Part shown: positions 34,985 to 42,949 of the stretch, one piece after another
Position numbering within the stretch: the first letter of the stretch is position 1
How the letters are laid out: each line of letters begins with the position of its first letter
NCBI GenBank assembly: GCA_036378315.1
Contig: DASUWU010000024.1
Span: 1-64,000, forward strand
Direction of reading: 5' to 3'
Length of the DNA stretch: 64,000 bases
Origin: CALAED01 sp036378315
GTDB lineage: Bacteria > Actinomycetota > Actinomycetes > Streptosporangiales > Streptosporangiaceae
Made by a program: the position numbers and the translations under genes
The notes under the pieces: model-generated
What the model was told of the DNA's origin: nothing
The model's database searches: none
The model's input: the letters and a program-made list of their open reading frames with translations, nothing else

Positions 34985-35437
34985 TCAGCTGGCGCGGGCG
35001 TCAGGGATGGGCAACGTGGGCTGGCCGGGAAGGCCGAGGGTCTCTTCCACGAGAGACACGAAGACCTCGGCGTCGTGCAGCAGCTCGTCCGCCTCGAACG
35101 GGGTCACCGCGCGGGGCAGCCCGGCCTCGGCGGCCGCCCGCTTGCCGGCCCCGGCGGCGAAGTAGGCCGCCCATTCGCGGAGCGTAGGATCGGCCGCCGG
35201 CAGCAGCACCCACACGCTGCGCGGCCGGCCCCGGCGGTTGGCGTCGACGGGCTCTTTGGCCGCCAGAACGGCGGCGGCGGCGCGCAGTGCGGCCAGGTGC
35301 GCGGCGACATACCGCAGCTCGGACCGGGAGGTCTCCGCGGCCTCGGCGAGCCCCTGCCGGGCCGCGTGCAGGAGCGACCCGGCCGAGTGGGTGACCCGGC
35401 GTGCCGGCAGGTGTCGCACCGGAGTGGTCACGGACAT
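34985..35437 (-). CDS. SAV_6107-type HEPN-domain protein
   Basis: 150 residues from the ATG at 35435-35437, six nt after AAGGAGG; a GTG sits directly in front. The central part is helical (LLHAARQGLAEAAETSRSEL, then YVAAHLAALRAAAAVLAAKE), followed by RRGRPRSVWVLLPAADPTLREW. This matches the actinobacterial SAV_6107 HEPN family by eye. The canonical HEPN RNase motif Rx4-6H is not obvious, so nuclease activity cannot be claimed. A promoter candidate lies at 35618-35647. Confidence 0.7.
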   Translation of the reverse strand: MSVTTPVRHLPARRVTHSAGSLLHAARQGLAEAAETSRSELRYVAAHLAALRAAAAVLAAKEPVDANRRGRPRSVWVLLPAADPTLREWAAYFAAGAGKRAAAEAGLPRAVTPFEADELLHDAEVFVSLVEETLGLPGQPTLPIPDARAS

Positions 35438-35617
35438 CACTAGCCTCCTTCCCTCGGGCGGCGAGCCGCCCATCGGGGCCCGGCCGGACGAGGAGCTTCC
35501 CCTCACCCCGTCCGGCCGTCGCGTCTCCGCTCGACCTGCGCTGTGCCCGAACGGGACGGGCCCCTGGTGCGGGCCGCGAGCCCCGCACCGCACCGAACTG
35601 ATGTTCGATGCTCCACC

Positions 35618-35647
35618 AGTAAACCGTCCCGCACCTACGTTCGTCAA
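35618..35647 (-). promoter_or_regulatory. promoter candidate for the HEPN-domain gene
   Basis: On the minus strand TTGACG (35642-35647), 18 nt, TTTACT (35618-35623), about 180 nt before the start codon. This gap of 329 nt (35438-35766) holds no gene that I can support. Confidence 0.45.
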
Positions 35648-35766
35648 TCTGTTCGAAAGACGGTCGCCAGGCCGAGGGTCGCCCCAGGTCACCGGCGTAC
35701 AAAGGCAAGTAGAGCAGGGAGGTCCGACAAAACCGCTCCCCGGCCCGTACGGAAGCCCAGGGCCGG

Positions 35767-36579
35767 CTAGCGGCGAACGTGAACGGGCTCGCCGGTGCCG
35801 ACGAGCTTGGGGAACAGGTCGGCGGTGTGCATCGGGATGCGCACGCAGCCGTGCGACGCCGGGCCGAGCGGCACCGACGGGTAGCCGTGCACGGCGATGC
35901 CGCCGTTGAAGTACACCGGGTTGTAGAGGTGGCCGAGCGGGCCGTCGTCCCAGCCACGGACCCGGCGTCCCGTACGGAAGTCGCCGGTGGAGGTGACTGC
36001 GTAGCGGCACCGCGGCCGGTCCGATCCCGGATCCTTCGCGCAGTAGTAGTAGCCGCCGCCCGAGGAGATGTGCGAGATCAGTACCGGCGCGCCGTCCTTG
36101 TACACGACGAGGAACTGGTGCCTGAGGTCGATGTCGACCCTGTCAGGCTCGTGCCCGCGGGTCAGCGGCCGCGGCCGGCGGGGAGCCTCGAGCGCCCGCC
36201 AGACCCGCGTGCCGACGGTCCCGCCCGGCTTGATGTGGTTGACCTTCTCGAAGGCCCACACGGCCATCTGGGTCGTCGGGCCGTACCTGCCGTCGATCGC
36301 GCCCGGATCGTAGTGCAACTCCTCGAGGCGGCGCTGCAGCGCTCGTACGTCGGCGTTGTGGGCGCCCGGCCTGAGCGTGCGCCGCGCCGCGGGCGGCGTG
36401 CGCGTGGCCGTGGGGCTGGGGCTGGGGACGGGCCGCGCGGTCGCGCTCCCCGCGGTCCGTGGCGCCGGCGCGGCCGGGCGGGTGGCGGCGGCCGACCTGG
36501 ACCCTCCCGGATGCCCGCAGCCGGCGATCAGCACCATGCCGGCGACCACCAGCGCGGCCACACCCGCTCGTTCGTTCAT
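35767..36579 (-). CDS. lipoprotein L,D-transpeptidase with peptidoglycan-binding domain
   Basis: 270 residues from the ATG at 36577-36579, after GAGAGG. A signal peptide ends in the lipobox LIAGC (Cys21), then a Pro/Thr/Ala linker, a PG_binding_1 domain (LRPGAHNADVRALQRRLEEL, then YGPTTQMAVWAFE) and a YkuD catalytic domain with His231 (VHGYPS) and SHGCVR (nucleophile Cys245). It would form 3-3 cross-links or anchor proteins in peptidoglycan outside the membrane. It is divergent from a YbaK-like gene. Confidence 0.9.
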   Translation of the reverse strand: MNERAGVAALVVAGMVLIAGCGHPGGSRSAAATRPAAPAPRTAGSATARPVPSPSPTATRTPPAARRTLRPGAHNADVRALQRRLEELHYDPGAIDGRYGPTTQMAVWAFEKVNHIKPGGTVGTRVWRALEAPRRPRPLTRGHEPDRVDIDLRHQFLVVYKDGAPVLISHISSGGGYYYCAKDPGSDRPRCRYAVTSTGDFRTGRRVRGWDDGPLGHLYNPVYFNGGIAVHGYPSVPLGPASHGCVRIPMHTADLFPKLVGTGEPVHVRR

Positions 36580-36681
36580 CTCGTCCTCTCGGACCGCATC
36601 CGGCACTCCCTACGACGATCGCCGCCTTCCGCCGGTTCGTTTCGGAAGGACCAATTTCAAAAAGACCATTAAGGTCATGCC

Positions 36682-37149
36682 ATGCATCCCAACGCCGAAA
36701 GCGTGGCCGCTCTGCTGCGCGAGCTGGGCGTGGTGGGGTCCGTCATCGAGCTGCCGGACCCAGCTCCCACCGCGGCCGCCGCCGCCGCGCAGCTCGGCTG
36801 CGACGTCGGCGCGATCGCCAACAGCCTGGTGTTCTCGGCCGACGGCGACCCCCTGCTGGTCCTGACCAGCGGCGCGCATCGAGTGGACACCGTCCAGGTG
36901 GCCGAGCTCGTCGACGCGCGGAAGGTGACAAGGGCCACCCCCGAGTTCGTCAGGAAGGTCACAGGACAGCCCATCGGCGGCGTCGCCCCGATCGGCCATC
37001 CGAAGCGCCTGCGCACACTGGTCGACGCCTGGCTCTACACCTACGACGTGGTGTGGGCGGCGGCCGGGCATCCGCACACCGTCTTTCCGACCACGTACGA
37101 CGAACTGCTCCGCATCACCGGCGGCACCCCTGCCGAGGTCGGCCAGTAG
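36682..37149 (+). CDS. YbaK/EbsC-type aminoacyl-tRNA deacylase
   Basis: 155 residues. The fold signature of the YbaK/ProX editing domain is seen in CDVGAIANSLVF, LLVLTSGAHRVD and GGVAPIGHP. Family enzymes hydrolyse mischarged tRNA such as Cys- or Ala-tRNA(Pro) in trans. The ATG at 36682 has AAGG about seven bases upstream. It is a free-standing domain of usual length. Substrate specificity cannot be read from sequence. Confidence 0.88.
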   Translation: MHPNAESVAALLRELGVVGSVIELPDPAPTAAAAAAQLGCDVGAIANSLVFSADGDPLLVLTSGAHRVDTVQVAELVDARKVTRATPEFVRKVTGQPIGGVAPIGHPKRLRTLVDAWLYTYDVVWAAAGHPHTVFPTTYDELLRITGGTPAEVGQ

Positions 37150-37292
37150 GGACCGGCGGGAGCACAGAACGGAACGGCTCGGCTCGGCTGCGTGACCGAT
37201 GGTGGCCGCCGGGTGGTGGCGTACATCACCGAGTCGGTAGAAACTGGTGTCAACACCCGGTAAGTGCGGGTGATCGACGATCCGGAGCGCCG

Positions 37293-38189
37293 ATGGGCGG
37301 AGGCAGGGGCACGATGCGGGCCGGCCCGGCCCGGCGCGACCCGGATTTCCGCGGCATCGACACCGACGCGCTCGGCCACCTGATCAAGCAGGTCAAGGAC
37401 GCCACCACGGCGATCAAGGGCTGGCTCGACGCGCACCCGCTGCCGCCCGAGGTGCCGAGGACCGGGGTGCGCATGGCGACCGAGGTCGACCTGTGGGCGA
37501 ATAGCCAGCTCGGCATGCTGACACGGCGCAGGAACTACGCGCTGACCCATCCTGACCGCGTTCACGAGCTGCCGCGGCCCGGGCCGCCGGCGCTCGGCGC
37601 GGGTGCCGGCGCGGGCGCCGGCCGTGGCCCAGGGCCGGACGGTTCTGGACACCGCGGCGCCGGCGTGCCGCGGGCGGTCCCCTCGCGTCCGGCCGGCGGC
37701 GGACGCGCACCCCGGCGGACCACCCCGACAGGTGCCGGCCCAGAACTGGGCAACTTCCCCACCCAGCAGGCGGCCGCCAAGGCCGCGGCCTCCGACGTGC
37801 TCGCGGTCACCCGGGCCGGCGCGGCGCACGCGGGGCCGCCCGACGTGGTGTGGCGCCACCTGCGGGCCAACTCGGACGACCCCGACTACACGGCGGCCTT
37901 CTACCGGCGGCTCGGTCCCGCGGGCACGGCCGCCCTCATCGCCGCCGCGCACGGCGATCGGTCCCGCCTCTCCGTGATCTCCGCGTCGCTCGGCACCGCG
38001 AGCCGGCACCTCCCGATCGACGAGAGTTGGCTGCGCGCGCTGCTAGCCGGCGCCGGGCCGGCGCACCGCGCCGAGGTCGTCCAGACGCTGCGCGACGCGC
38101 ACCTCGGCGACCTGGCCGAGGCGGCGCCGGGCGGCGGCGATGCCGATCCGGCAGGACACGCCGGCGAGTGCCGGCCACGGGAAAGGTGA
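37293..38189 (+). CDS. DUF6571-like protein with helical N-terminal domain
   Basis: 298 residues from the ATG at 37293, five nt after CGGAG. The N-terminal helical domain (GIDTDALGHLIKQVKDATTA, then GWLDAHPLPPEV) is followed by a Gly/Pro/Arg-rich linker (about 95-150) and a helical C-terminal domain (FYRRLGPAGTAALIAAAHGD, then ISASLGTASRHLPIDESW). The latter resembles a domain I have seen in large actinobacterial proteins linked to type VII secretion substrates (DUF6571). There is no signal peptide. A WXG100-like gene follows 8 nt downstream. Confidence 0.6.
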   Translation: MGGGRGTMRAGPARRDPDFRGIDTDALGHLIKQVKDATTAIKGWLDAHPLPPEVPRTGVRMATEVDLWANSQLGMLTRRRNYALTHPDRVHELPRPGPPALGAGAGAGAGRGPGPDGSGHRGAGVPRAVPSRPAGGGRAPRRTTPTGAGPELGNFPTQQAAAKAAASDVLAVTRAGAAHAGPPDVVWRHLRANSDDPDYTAAFYRRLGPAGTAALIAAAHGDRSRLSVISASLGTASRHLPIDESWLRALLAGAGPAHRAEVVQTLRDAHLGDLAEAAPGGGDADPAGHAGECRPRER

Positions 38190-38197
38190 CGACGCGC

Positions 38198-38539
38198 ATG
38201 GGCCCGCCGCCCGGATCCGCTCCGCCCCCGCCGCCCAGCAGCGTCCCGCCGCCGATCGAGGGGCTCGCGGCGGCGAGGCTGCCGGCCGGACAACGACCCA
38301 ACCCGGCGTACAAGCGTCTCTTCCAGGCCTACGAGAGCGCCTACGGCAGCATCGACCAGCTCAGCCGGGCGCTCGACCCGGCGGCACGCACCATGCACGC
38401 CACCGACGCCTGGCTCGGCCCGGAGGCGAGGCAGTGGGACGGCCGCCTGATCATCAATCAGCAGAATCTCCGGAAGGCCGCGGATCGTATTCTTTGGGAC
38501 ATCTATCAAACCCTGGCCGCGACGAGGCGAACCACGTGA
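38198..38539 (+). CDS. WXG100-like small protein
   Basis: 113 residues from the ATG at 38198, eight nt after AGGTGA; a GTG at 38186 overlapping the previous stop is the alternative. After a Pro-rich N-terminus come two predicted helices (residues about 38-65 and 75-110) joined by a turn with Trp-Leu-Gly (DAWLGPEARQWDG), the arrangement of WXG100 proteins. Such proteins are exported by ESX/type VII systems as helical hairpins. No secretion genes are nearby. A GNAT gene follows. Confidence 0.6.
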   Translation: MGPPPGSAPPPPPSSVPPPIEGLAAARLPAGQRPNPAYKRLFQAYESAYGSIDQLSRALDPAARTMHATDAWLGPEARQWDGRLIINQQNLRKAADRILWDIYQTLAATRRTT

Positions 38540-38565
38540 CCGAGAGCGCCGGTAGGCTCACCTCG

Positions 38566-39141
38566 ATGAAGGATCCGCGCATCCGCGAAATCGACGCCCG
38601 CGGCTACCTGAAGCGGCTGGGTGCGATGCTGGACGTCTATACGGCCGCGATGGATCCGCCGCGCGAGCAGCTCCCAGGCCGCCGGACGATCATGGAGCGT
38701 CATGCGACGTACCCGCTGTTCCAGGCGTTCATCGCCGAGCGGCGCCGCAGCGTGGTGGGGTTCGTCTACGGGTTCCGCGGCGAGATCGGCCAGTGGTGGC
38801 ACGACGTCGTCTACCAGGCGCTGACCGACCTCGGCGGCGGGCAGGCCGACGCGTGGCTGGCCCACCCGTTCGAGGTGGCCGAGCTGCACGTGCATCCCGA
38901 GCATCAGGGTGAGGGCATCGGCCGCCGCCTGCTCGAGACGATCTGCGCGGGACGCGAGGAGTCCACGGTCGTGCTGTCCACCCTCGACCGGCCCGACTCG
39001 CGGGCCCGCCGGCTGTACCGGTCGGTCGGCATGACCGACCTGCTGAGCGGTTTCGAGTTCCCCGGCGGGGGGCCGCGCTACGCCGTGATGGCCGCGCCGC
39101 TGCCGCTGGCGGCGAAGGCGTCAACGCCCAAGAGCGCGTAG
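38566..39141 (+). CDS. GNAT-family N-acetyltransferase
   Basis: 191 residues from the ATG at 38566; a GTG at 38536 overlapping the previous stop (GTGA) gives ten more. The acetyl-CoA-binding segment is VAELHVHPEHQGEGIGRRLL (V/I-x-x-x-x-Q/R-G-x-G/A), and the terminal ARRLYRSVGM motif is typical. A TAGGCT box (38553-38558) lies 7 nt before the ATG, so it may have a leaderless internal promoter. Its 3' end overlaps the convergent metF by 64 bp. Confidence 0.85.
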   Translation: MKDPRIREIDARGYLKRLGAMLDVYTAAMDPPREQLPGRRTIMERHATYPLFQAFIAERRRSVVGFVYGFRGEIGQWWHDVVYQALTDLGGGQADAWLAHPFEVAELHVHPEHQGEGIGRRLLETICAGREESTVVLSTLDRPDSRARRLYRSVGMTDLLSGFEFPGGGPRYAVMAAPLPLAAKASTPKSA

Positions 39142-40073
39142 ACCTCGCGCGTCGCCGTGGACTTGTTGAACGTGATGAAGTGGATGCCGGGCGCGCCCTG
39201 GTCGAGCAACTCCCGGCACAGCGCCGCGGCGTGCTCGATGCCGAGCCGCCGCACCGCGTCGGGATCGTCGCCGACGGCCGTGAACCGTTCGGCCAGCTCT
39301 TGCGGGAACGGCGCGCCCGACAGCTGCTCGGAGCGCTCGATGGTGCTGAGCTGGGTGACCGGCATGATGCCGGGAATGATCGGCGTGTCGCAGCCGGCGG
39401 CCGCCACCCGGTCCCTGAGCCGGAAGTAGTCCTCGGAGCGGAAGAACATCTGCGTGATCGCGAAATCCGCCCCCGCCCGACATTTCTGGATGAAATACCG
39501 CGTGTCGTGTTCGATGTCCGGCGAGCGCGGGTGCTTGTAGGGGAACGCCGCCACGCCGACGCAGAAATCTCCGTACGCCCGGATCATCCGCACCAGGTCT
39601 TCGGCGTACTCGACGCCCTCCGGGTGCTTGACCCACTCGCCCTGCGGGTCGCCAGGGGGATCGCCGCGCAGCGCCAGGATGTTGCGCACGCCGACCGAGG
39701 CGAACCGGCCGATCAGCTGCCGCAGCTCGCGCATCGCGTGGTCGACCGCGGTGAAGTGCGCCACGGGCGTCAGCGTGGTGTCGGTCGCGATGCGTTCGAC
39801 GATGTCGACGGTCTTGTCGCGGGTGCCGCCGCCGGCGCCGTAGGTGACGGACACGAACGACGGGCGCAGCGGCTCGAGTTCGCGAATGGTCCGCCACAGG
39901 TTCCTGGCGCCCTTGTCGGTCTTGGGCGGGAAGAACTCGAAGGAGAACGTCCGGCCGGTGGCGAGCAGCTCGCGGATCGTCGGGGCACGCCCCGGCCAGC
40001 GGGCGCCGCGGCCCGCGGCGGCCGGGTCGCCGTGCGCCGGCGGCCGGGCCGGATGGGCTCGTTCGGGTCGCAT
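39078..40073 (-). CDS. metF: methylenetetrahydrofolate reductase
   Basis: 331 residues from the ATG at 40071-40073. An FAD TIM-barrel enzyme making 5-methyl-THF for methionine synthesis. TFSFEFFPPKTDKGA, SVTYGAGGGTRD, NILALRGDPP and FAITQMFF are family signatures. A TACTCT box (40080-40085) lies 6 nt before the ATG without a Shine-Dalgarno, pointing to a leaderless mRNA. The gene is convergent with, and overlaps, the GNAT gene, and is divergent from idsA. Confidence 0.95.
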   Translation of the reverse strand: MRPERAHPARPPAHGDPAAAGRGARWPGRAPTIRELLATGRTFSFEFFPPKTDKGARNLWRTIRELEPLRPSFVSVTYGAGGGTRDKTVDIVERIATDTTLTPVAHFTAVDHAMRELRQLIGRFASVGVRNILALRGDPPGDPQGEWVKHPEGVEYAEDLVRMIRAYGDFCVGVAAFPYKHPRSPDIEHDTRYFIQKCRAGADFAITQMFFRSEDYFRLRDRVAAAGCDTPIIPGIMPVTQLSTIERSEQLSGAPFPQELAERFTAVGDDPDAVRRLGIEHAAALCRELLDQGAPGIHFITFNKSTATREVYALLGVDAFAASGSGAAITA

Positions 40074-40079
40074 GACACC

Positions 40080-40085
40080 AGAGTA
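40080..40085 (-). promoter_or_regulatory. -10 of a putative leaderless metF promoter
   Basis: TACTCT on the minus strand, 6 nt before the metF ATG. Confidence 0.45.
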
Positions 40086-40213
40086 GTGCCGGCCGGTTCG
40101 ACGCCTCCGCCCGAAGCTTGCGCAAAACGCGTCCGGGGCCGGCCGGGCGCCGCCGTTGCCAGGTCGGCGGCGCCGTGCAGGGGAACCGCGGGCGCCAATG
40201 CAAGGAGATTCCT

Positions 40214-40237
40214 GACACATAGTCGGGCCAATGTGTC
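40214..40237. repeat. inverted repeat between metF and idsA
   Basis: GACACAT, 10-nt spacer, ATGTGTC: a perfect 7-bp inverted repeat in the divergent intergenic region, about 46 nt before the idsA start and about 140 nt before metF. It has the form of a dimeric regulator's operator. No regulator is identified. Confidence 0.4.
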
Positions 40238-40269
40238 GGATGCGACGGACTCTGGGTCTTTGGCGCGAT

Positions 40270-40275
40270 TACCCT
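40270..40275 (+). promoter_or_regulatory. -10 of a putative leaderless idsA promoter
   Basis: TACCCT, exactly 7 nt before the idsA ATG, without a Shine-Dalgarno. Confidence 0.45.
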
Positions 40276-40282
40276 GGCGTAC

Positions 40283-41335
40283 ATGATCTCCGGCCACGTC
40301 CGCAAAGAGGTCGACGAGGCGCTGTTCGCGTTCGTCGACCGGCAGCGCCCGGGGCTGCGCGCCATCAGCGATGACCTCGACGCCATGATCTCCACGCTGG
40401 ACGCGCTCCTGGCCGGAGGCAAGCGGCTGCGCCCGGCGTTCTGCTACTGGGGATGGCGCGGCGCGGGCGGCAGCGACGTGCCCGGAGTCCTGGCGGCCGC
40501 GGCATCGCTCGAGCTGCTGCAGGCCAGCGCGCTCGTGCACGACGACGTGATGGACGCGAGCGACACCCGGCGCGGGCGTCCGGCCGCGCATCGGCGGTTC
40601 CAGGCCGTGCACGAGGACGCCGGCCGGCCTGGGGACGCCGCCGCGTTCGGCACCGGTGCGGCGATCCTGCTCGGTGACCTGTGCCTGGCATGGTCGGGCC
40701 AGATGTATCACGAGAGCGGCCTTGACGACGCGGCACTGCGCCGCGGCCGGCCGGTGTACGACCTGATGCGCACCGAGATGACGTGCGGGCAGTACCTCGA
40801 CATCCTCGAGCAGGCGCGCGGGCGGGGCACCGTCGAGTCGGCGCTGCGCGTGGTGGTGTTCAAGAGCGCGAAATACACGATCGAGCGGCCTCTGCAGCTC
40901 GGGGCCGCGCTGGCCGACGCGCCGCCGCGTCTCGTCGCCGCGTACTCGGCGTACGGGCTGCCGCTGGGCATCGCCTTCCAGCTCCGCGACGACGTGCTCG
41001 GCGTCTTCGGCGACCCCGCCCTGACCGGAAAACCCGCGGGCGACGACCTGCGCGAGGGCAAGCGGACGGTGCTGATCGCGCTCGCGCTGCGCGCCGCGAC
41101 CCCCGCGCAGGCCGAGGCGCTGCGGGCCGGCCTCGGCGACCGCGAGCTGGACGCGACGGGCGTCGAGACGCTCCGGTCGGTGATCGTCGATACCGGCGCG
41201 CCCGCGGCATGCGAGGAGATGATCGAGGAGTACGCCCGGGAGGCGACGGACGCGCTGCGGGCCGCGCCGATCGAGGCGGAGGCGAAGGCGGCCCTCGCCG
41301 ACCTCGCCGTCACGGCCACCGCCCGGCAGGTCTGA
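40283..41335 (+). CDS. idsA: polyprenyl (geranylgeranyl-type) diphosphate synthase
   Basis: 350 residues. It elongates allylic diphosphates with IPP. The first Asp-rich motif is DDVMD (87-91) in LVHDDVMDASDTRRG and the second is RDDVLGVFGD. GGKRLRPAF binds IPP. Residues before the first motif (SLELLQASALVHDD) contain no bulky aromatic at the -4/-5 positions, compatible with C15-C20 or longer products; exact length is not decidable. In mycobacteria a related gene sits near Rv2175c and pknL, matching this neighbourhood. Confidence 0.9.
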   Translation: MISGHVRKEVDEALFAFVDRQRPGLRAISDDLDAMISTLDALLAGGKRLRPAFCYWGWRGAGGSDVPGVLAAAASLELLQASALVHDDVMDASDTRRGRPAAHRRFQAVHEDAGRPGDAAAFGTGAAILLGDLCLAWSGQMYHESGLDDAALRRGRPVYDLMRTEMTCGQYLDILEQARGRGTVESALRVVVFKSAKYTIERPLQLGAALADAPPRLVAAYSAYGLPLGIAFQLRDDVLGVFGDPALTGKPAGDDLREGKRTVLIALALRAATPAQAEALRAGLGDRELDATGVETLRSVIVDTGAPAACEEMIEEYAREATDALRAAPIEAEAKAALADLAVTATARQV

Positions 41336-41477
41336 CGGCCGCCGGGCCGGCCGCTCGACGTGGAGCCCGGACCGGCGGACGCCGGCGCCGCAGGCACGGT
41401 ACAAATGGGGATGATCCCGCTATCTCCCCGAGGGACGAACCCCAGGGAACGACGAGACCGTACGGACCGGAGCCGCC

Positions 41478-41630
41478 ATGCCCGACGATGCTCCTCGCGG
41501 GTCGGACGGGCCGCCCCGTCCGGCACGGCGGGTCACCACGCGCCACTTCGGCCGCCGCATGCTCCTGGCGATGGCCCTCGTCATCCTGCTCGGCTTCGCC
41601 CTGGGCCTGCTCCTCCCCGTGTCGAAGTAG
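41478..41630 (+). CDS. small single-span membrane protein
   Basis: 50 residues from the ATG at 41478, five nt after CGGAG. A basic N-terminus (RPARRVTTRHFGRR) precedes one hydrophobic helix (MLLAMALVILLGFALGLLLP) and a short VSK end, giving an N-in topology. I do not recognise it. A promoter-like TACAAA lies near 41400. Confidence 0.6.
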   Translation: MPDDAPRGSDGPPRPARRVTTRHFGRRMLLAMALVILLGFALGLLLPVSK

Positions 41631-41645
41631 CCCGGTGCGGCCGCG

Positions 41646-41798
41646 TCACCAGTGCGGCGGCCGCTCGTAACGCGCGGTGTCGTCGTCGGCTGGACGTTCG
41701 CCCCAGCCGACGTCGGTGTCGTCACTGGTCTGGTCGGGGAGGACATCCAGGTCGTCGGAAAGGTCGACGTACCGATCGTCATCCGGTCCGGCGGTCAT
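41646..41798 (-). CDS. small acidic protein ending in RPPHW
   Basis: 50 residues from the ATG at 41796-41798. It is strongly acidic (PDDDRYVDLSDDLDVL) and contains TDVGWGERP and a C-terminal ERPPHW. I recall similar TDVGWGERP...RPPHW small proteins in other actinomycetes, which supports a real gene of unknown function. It is 15 nt from the convergent small membrane protein gene and 44 nt after thiE. Confidence 0.6.
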   Translation of the reverse strand: MTAGPDDDRYVDLSDDLDVLPDQTSDDTDVGWGERPADDDTARYERPPHW

Positions 41799-41842
41799 GA
41801 ACCCATTGTCGCAGCACGCCCTCCTACCGCTGCACGCCGGCG

Positions 41843-42514
41843 CTAGCCGACGGGTACGGCGTGCAGCCGGCGGGCCAACTCGGCGGCAGCGGCGCCGGGG
41901 TCGGCGGACTCCGTGATCGCGCGGACCACCACGACGCGGCGGACGCCCCACGAGATCACCTCGTCGATATTCGTCAGGTCGATGCCGCCGATCGCGAACC
42001 AGGGCCGGGAGACGCCGAGCCCGGCGACGTGCTGGGCCAGTTTCGGCCCGGCCGCCGGACGCCCCGCCTTGGTCGGGGTGGCCCAGATCGGACCGGCGCA
42101 GAAGTAGTCGACGCCCGGCTCGGCCGCCGCGGCCATCGCCTGCTCGCTCGAGTGCGTCGACCGGCCGATGAGGACGTCCTCGCCCAGGATGCCCCTGGCC
42201 GCCCGTACCGGCAGGTCGTCCTGGCCGAGATGCAGCACGTCGGGATGGACCTCGTAGGCCACGTCGGCGCGGTCGTTCACCGCCAGCAGCGCGCCGTGCC
42301 GTTCGCACGCCTCCCTGAACACCGAGAGGTGCTCGATCTCCTGGCGCGCCTCGAGGCCCTTCTCGCGCAACTGCACGATGTCGACCCCGCCGGCGAGGAC
42401 CGCGTCGAGGAACTCCGGCAGGTCGCCCTGCCGGGTCCGGGCGTCGGTGCACAGGTAGAGACGGGCCCGGTCCAGCCGGGCCCGCAACGCCACGGCTCGC
42501 GCGGTGGGGAACAT
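41843..42514 (-). CDS. thiE: thiamine-phosphate synthase
   Basis: 223 residues from the ATG at 42512-42514. It joins HMP-PP and the thiazole phosphate. Signatures are LYLCTDARTRQGD, DIVQLREKGLEARQ, LLAVNDRADVA, LHLGQDDLPV, GRSTHS and FAIGGIDLTNI. It starts 14 nt after the Rv2175c-like gene. It is not behind the TPP riboswitch, which lies on the opposite strand upstream of thiO. Confidence 0.94.
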   Translation of the reverse strand: MFPTARAVALRARLDRARLYLCTDARTRQGDLPEFLDAVLAGGVDIVQLREKGLEARQEIEHLSVFREACERHGALLAVNDRADVAYEVHPDVLHLGQDDLPVRAARGILGEDVLIGRSTHSSEQAMAAAAEPGVDYFCAGPIWATPTKAGRPAAGPKLAQHVAGLGVSRPWFAIGGIDLTNIDEVISWGVRRVVVVRAITESADPGAAAAELARRLHAVPVG

Positions 42515-42528
42515 CGTCGCGGAGATCG

Positions 42529-42912
42529 TCAGAAGGCGAGCGCCTGTGCCCGCCTGCGGACCTCGGTGCCGCGGTTGTCGGAAAGCGCCTGCACCGGGGT
42601 GCCGGGAAGGGTGTCGTCGGCGGTGAACATCCAGCGGAGCGCGGCCGCGTCGTCGTAGCCGGCGTCGGCGAGGACGGTGAGCGTGCCGCTCAGCCCCTTG
42701 AGGACATGGCCGTCCCGGATGAACGCAGCCGGCACCGCGAGCCCGCCCTCGCGCGGCACGGCGAGGAGCTTGTGATCGCGGATCAACTGCTTGGCCCGCT
42801 TGAGGTCGATCCCGAGCAGGACGGCGGCCTCGCGCAGCGGAAGCCACTCTCCGACGAGGCCATCTGTGTGCGTGTCGATCGTTGTGCCGGCAACGAAGTG
42901 CGTCTGCGTCAC
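42529..42912 (-). CDS. Rv2175c-family DNA-binding protein
   Basis: 127 residues, GTG start. A winged-helix-like region (WLPLREAAVLLGIDLKRAKQ, then LIRDHKLLAVPREGG) is followed by the conserved C-terminal region (GHVLKGLSGTLTVLADAGYDD, cut here at AGY). It matches M. tuberculosis Rv2175c, a DNA-binding protein phosphorylated by the neighbouring PknL. A PASTA kinase lies 4 kb away here. A Thr-rich N-terminus (TTIDTHTD) resembles the phosphorylated segment of Rv2175c. Confidence 0.85.
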   Translation of the reverse strand: MTQTHFVAGTTIDTHTDGLVGEWLPLREAAVLLGIDLKRAKQLIRDHKLLAVPREGGLAVPAAFIRDGHVLKGLSGTLTVLADAGYDDAAALRWMFTADDTLPGTPVQALSDNRGTEVRRRAQALAF

Positions 42913-42949
42913 GGCCCCTGCTTACCACGCGGACGGCCTGCTGAAACCC

